Below, in pieces: positions 6,015 through 6,045 of a DNA stretch of 6,045 bases (positions are counted from its first letter, which is position 1; every line of letters starts with the position of its first letter). The position numbers were made by a program, and so were the translations under genes. The notes beneath the pieces are model-generated. The model worked only from the letters and a program-made list of their open reading frames with translations, ran no database searches and had not been told where the DNA came from. This DNA comes from Desulfobulbaceae bacterium (lineage in GTDB: Bacteria; Desulfobacterota; Desulfobulbia; Desulfobulbales; Desulfobulbaceae): the NCBI GenBank assembly GCA_027011235.1, contig JALVAI010000426.1:1-6045 (forward strand), given 5' to 3'.

Positions 6015-6045
6015 ATGACATTTCATCAATTTGATTTTCATCCGG
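6015..6045 (+). CDS. N-terminus of a gene cut by the right edge, possibly a DEAD-box RNA helicase
   Basis: ATG at 6015 follows AAGGAG (6005-6010) by 4 nt, a good translation start. Only MTFHQFDFHP is visible before the window ends. This resembles the opening of RhlE-like DEAD-box RNA helicases (M-S/T-F-x-x-F-x-x-x-P), where the Q-motif region follows with an upstream aromatic residue. Ten residues are too few for a firm call. It is divergent from the importer operon and starts ~950 bp from it. Confidence 0.45.
   Translation, partial: MTFHQFDFHP

Overview
The window looks like part of a mid-GC anaerobic deltaproteobacterial (Desulfobacterota-type) genome. This is an inference from three things: a RACo-like corrinoid-protein activator C-terminus at the left edge, the style of the intergenic palindromic repeats, and a likely DEAD-box helicase start at the right edge. 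No rRNA or tRNA gene and no taxonomic marker is present, so the assignment is tentative.

Layout. Positions 1-512 (+) hold the last ~169 codons of an ASKHA-type ATPase of the DUF4445/RACo family. A 173-bp convergent intergenic region follows and carries two hairpins. Positions 686-5063, all on the minus strand, form one ABC importer locus, transcribed from right to left: a periplasmic substrate-binding protein (3708-5063), a fused double-domain inner-membrane permease (1774-3507) and an ATPase (686-1771). The permease and ATPase genes are 2 bp apart. The binding-protein gene is separated from them by 200 bp that contain a strong intrinsic terminator and a long imperfect palindrome. The remaining ~950 bp (5064-6014) are non-coding. 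They contain the importer promoter and leader, with a perfect 18-bp palindrome, a MITE-like segment with degenerate inverted ends (5321-5510), AT-rich sequence with another inverted repeat, and the leader of a plus-strand gene. Only the first 10 codons of that gene (from 6015) are visible.

How it works together. The secreted binding protein would capture a solute in the periplasm, the single-chain permease (two six-helix-type BPD_transp_1 halves) would form the channel, and an ATPase homodimer with a TOBE-like regulatory tail would drive import. The family resembles ferric (FbpABC), putative 2-aminoethylphosphonate, and organic-phosphate (PgtC/AfuA-like) importers. The binding protein has Phe-Phe where FbpA has its iron-binding Tyr-Tyr, which argues against simple ferric-ion import. 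No catabolic gene nearby identifies the substrate.

Nothing here amounts to a clearly new biological system. The points most worth a second look are the binding protein's altered ligand site and long Lys-rich helical C-terminal extension, the perfect palindrome in its leader, the internal terminator plus repeat that split the transport operon, and the repeat-like material in the large intergenic region.
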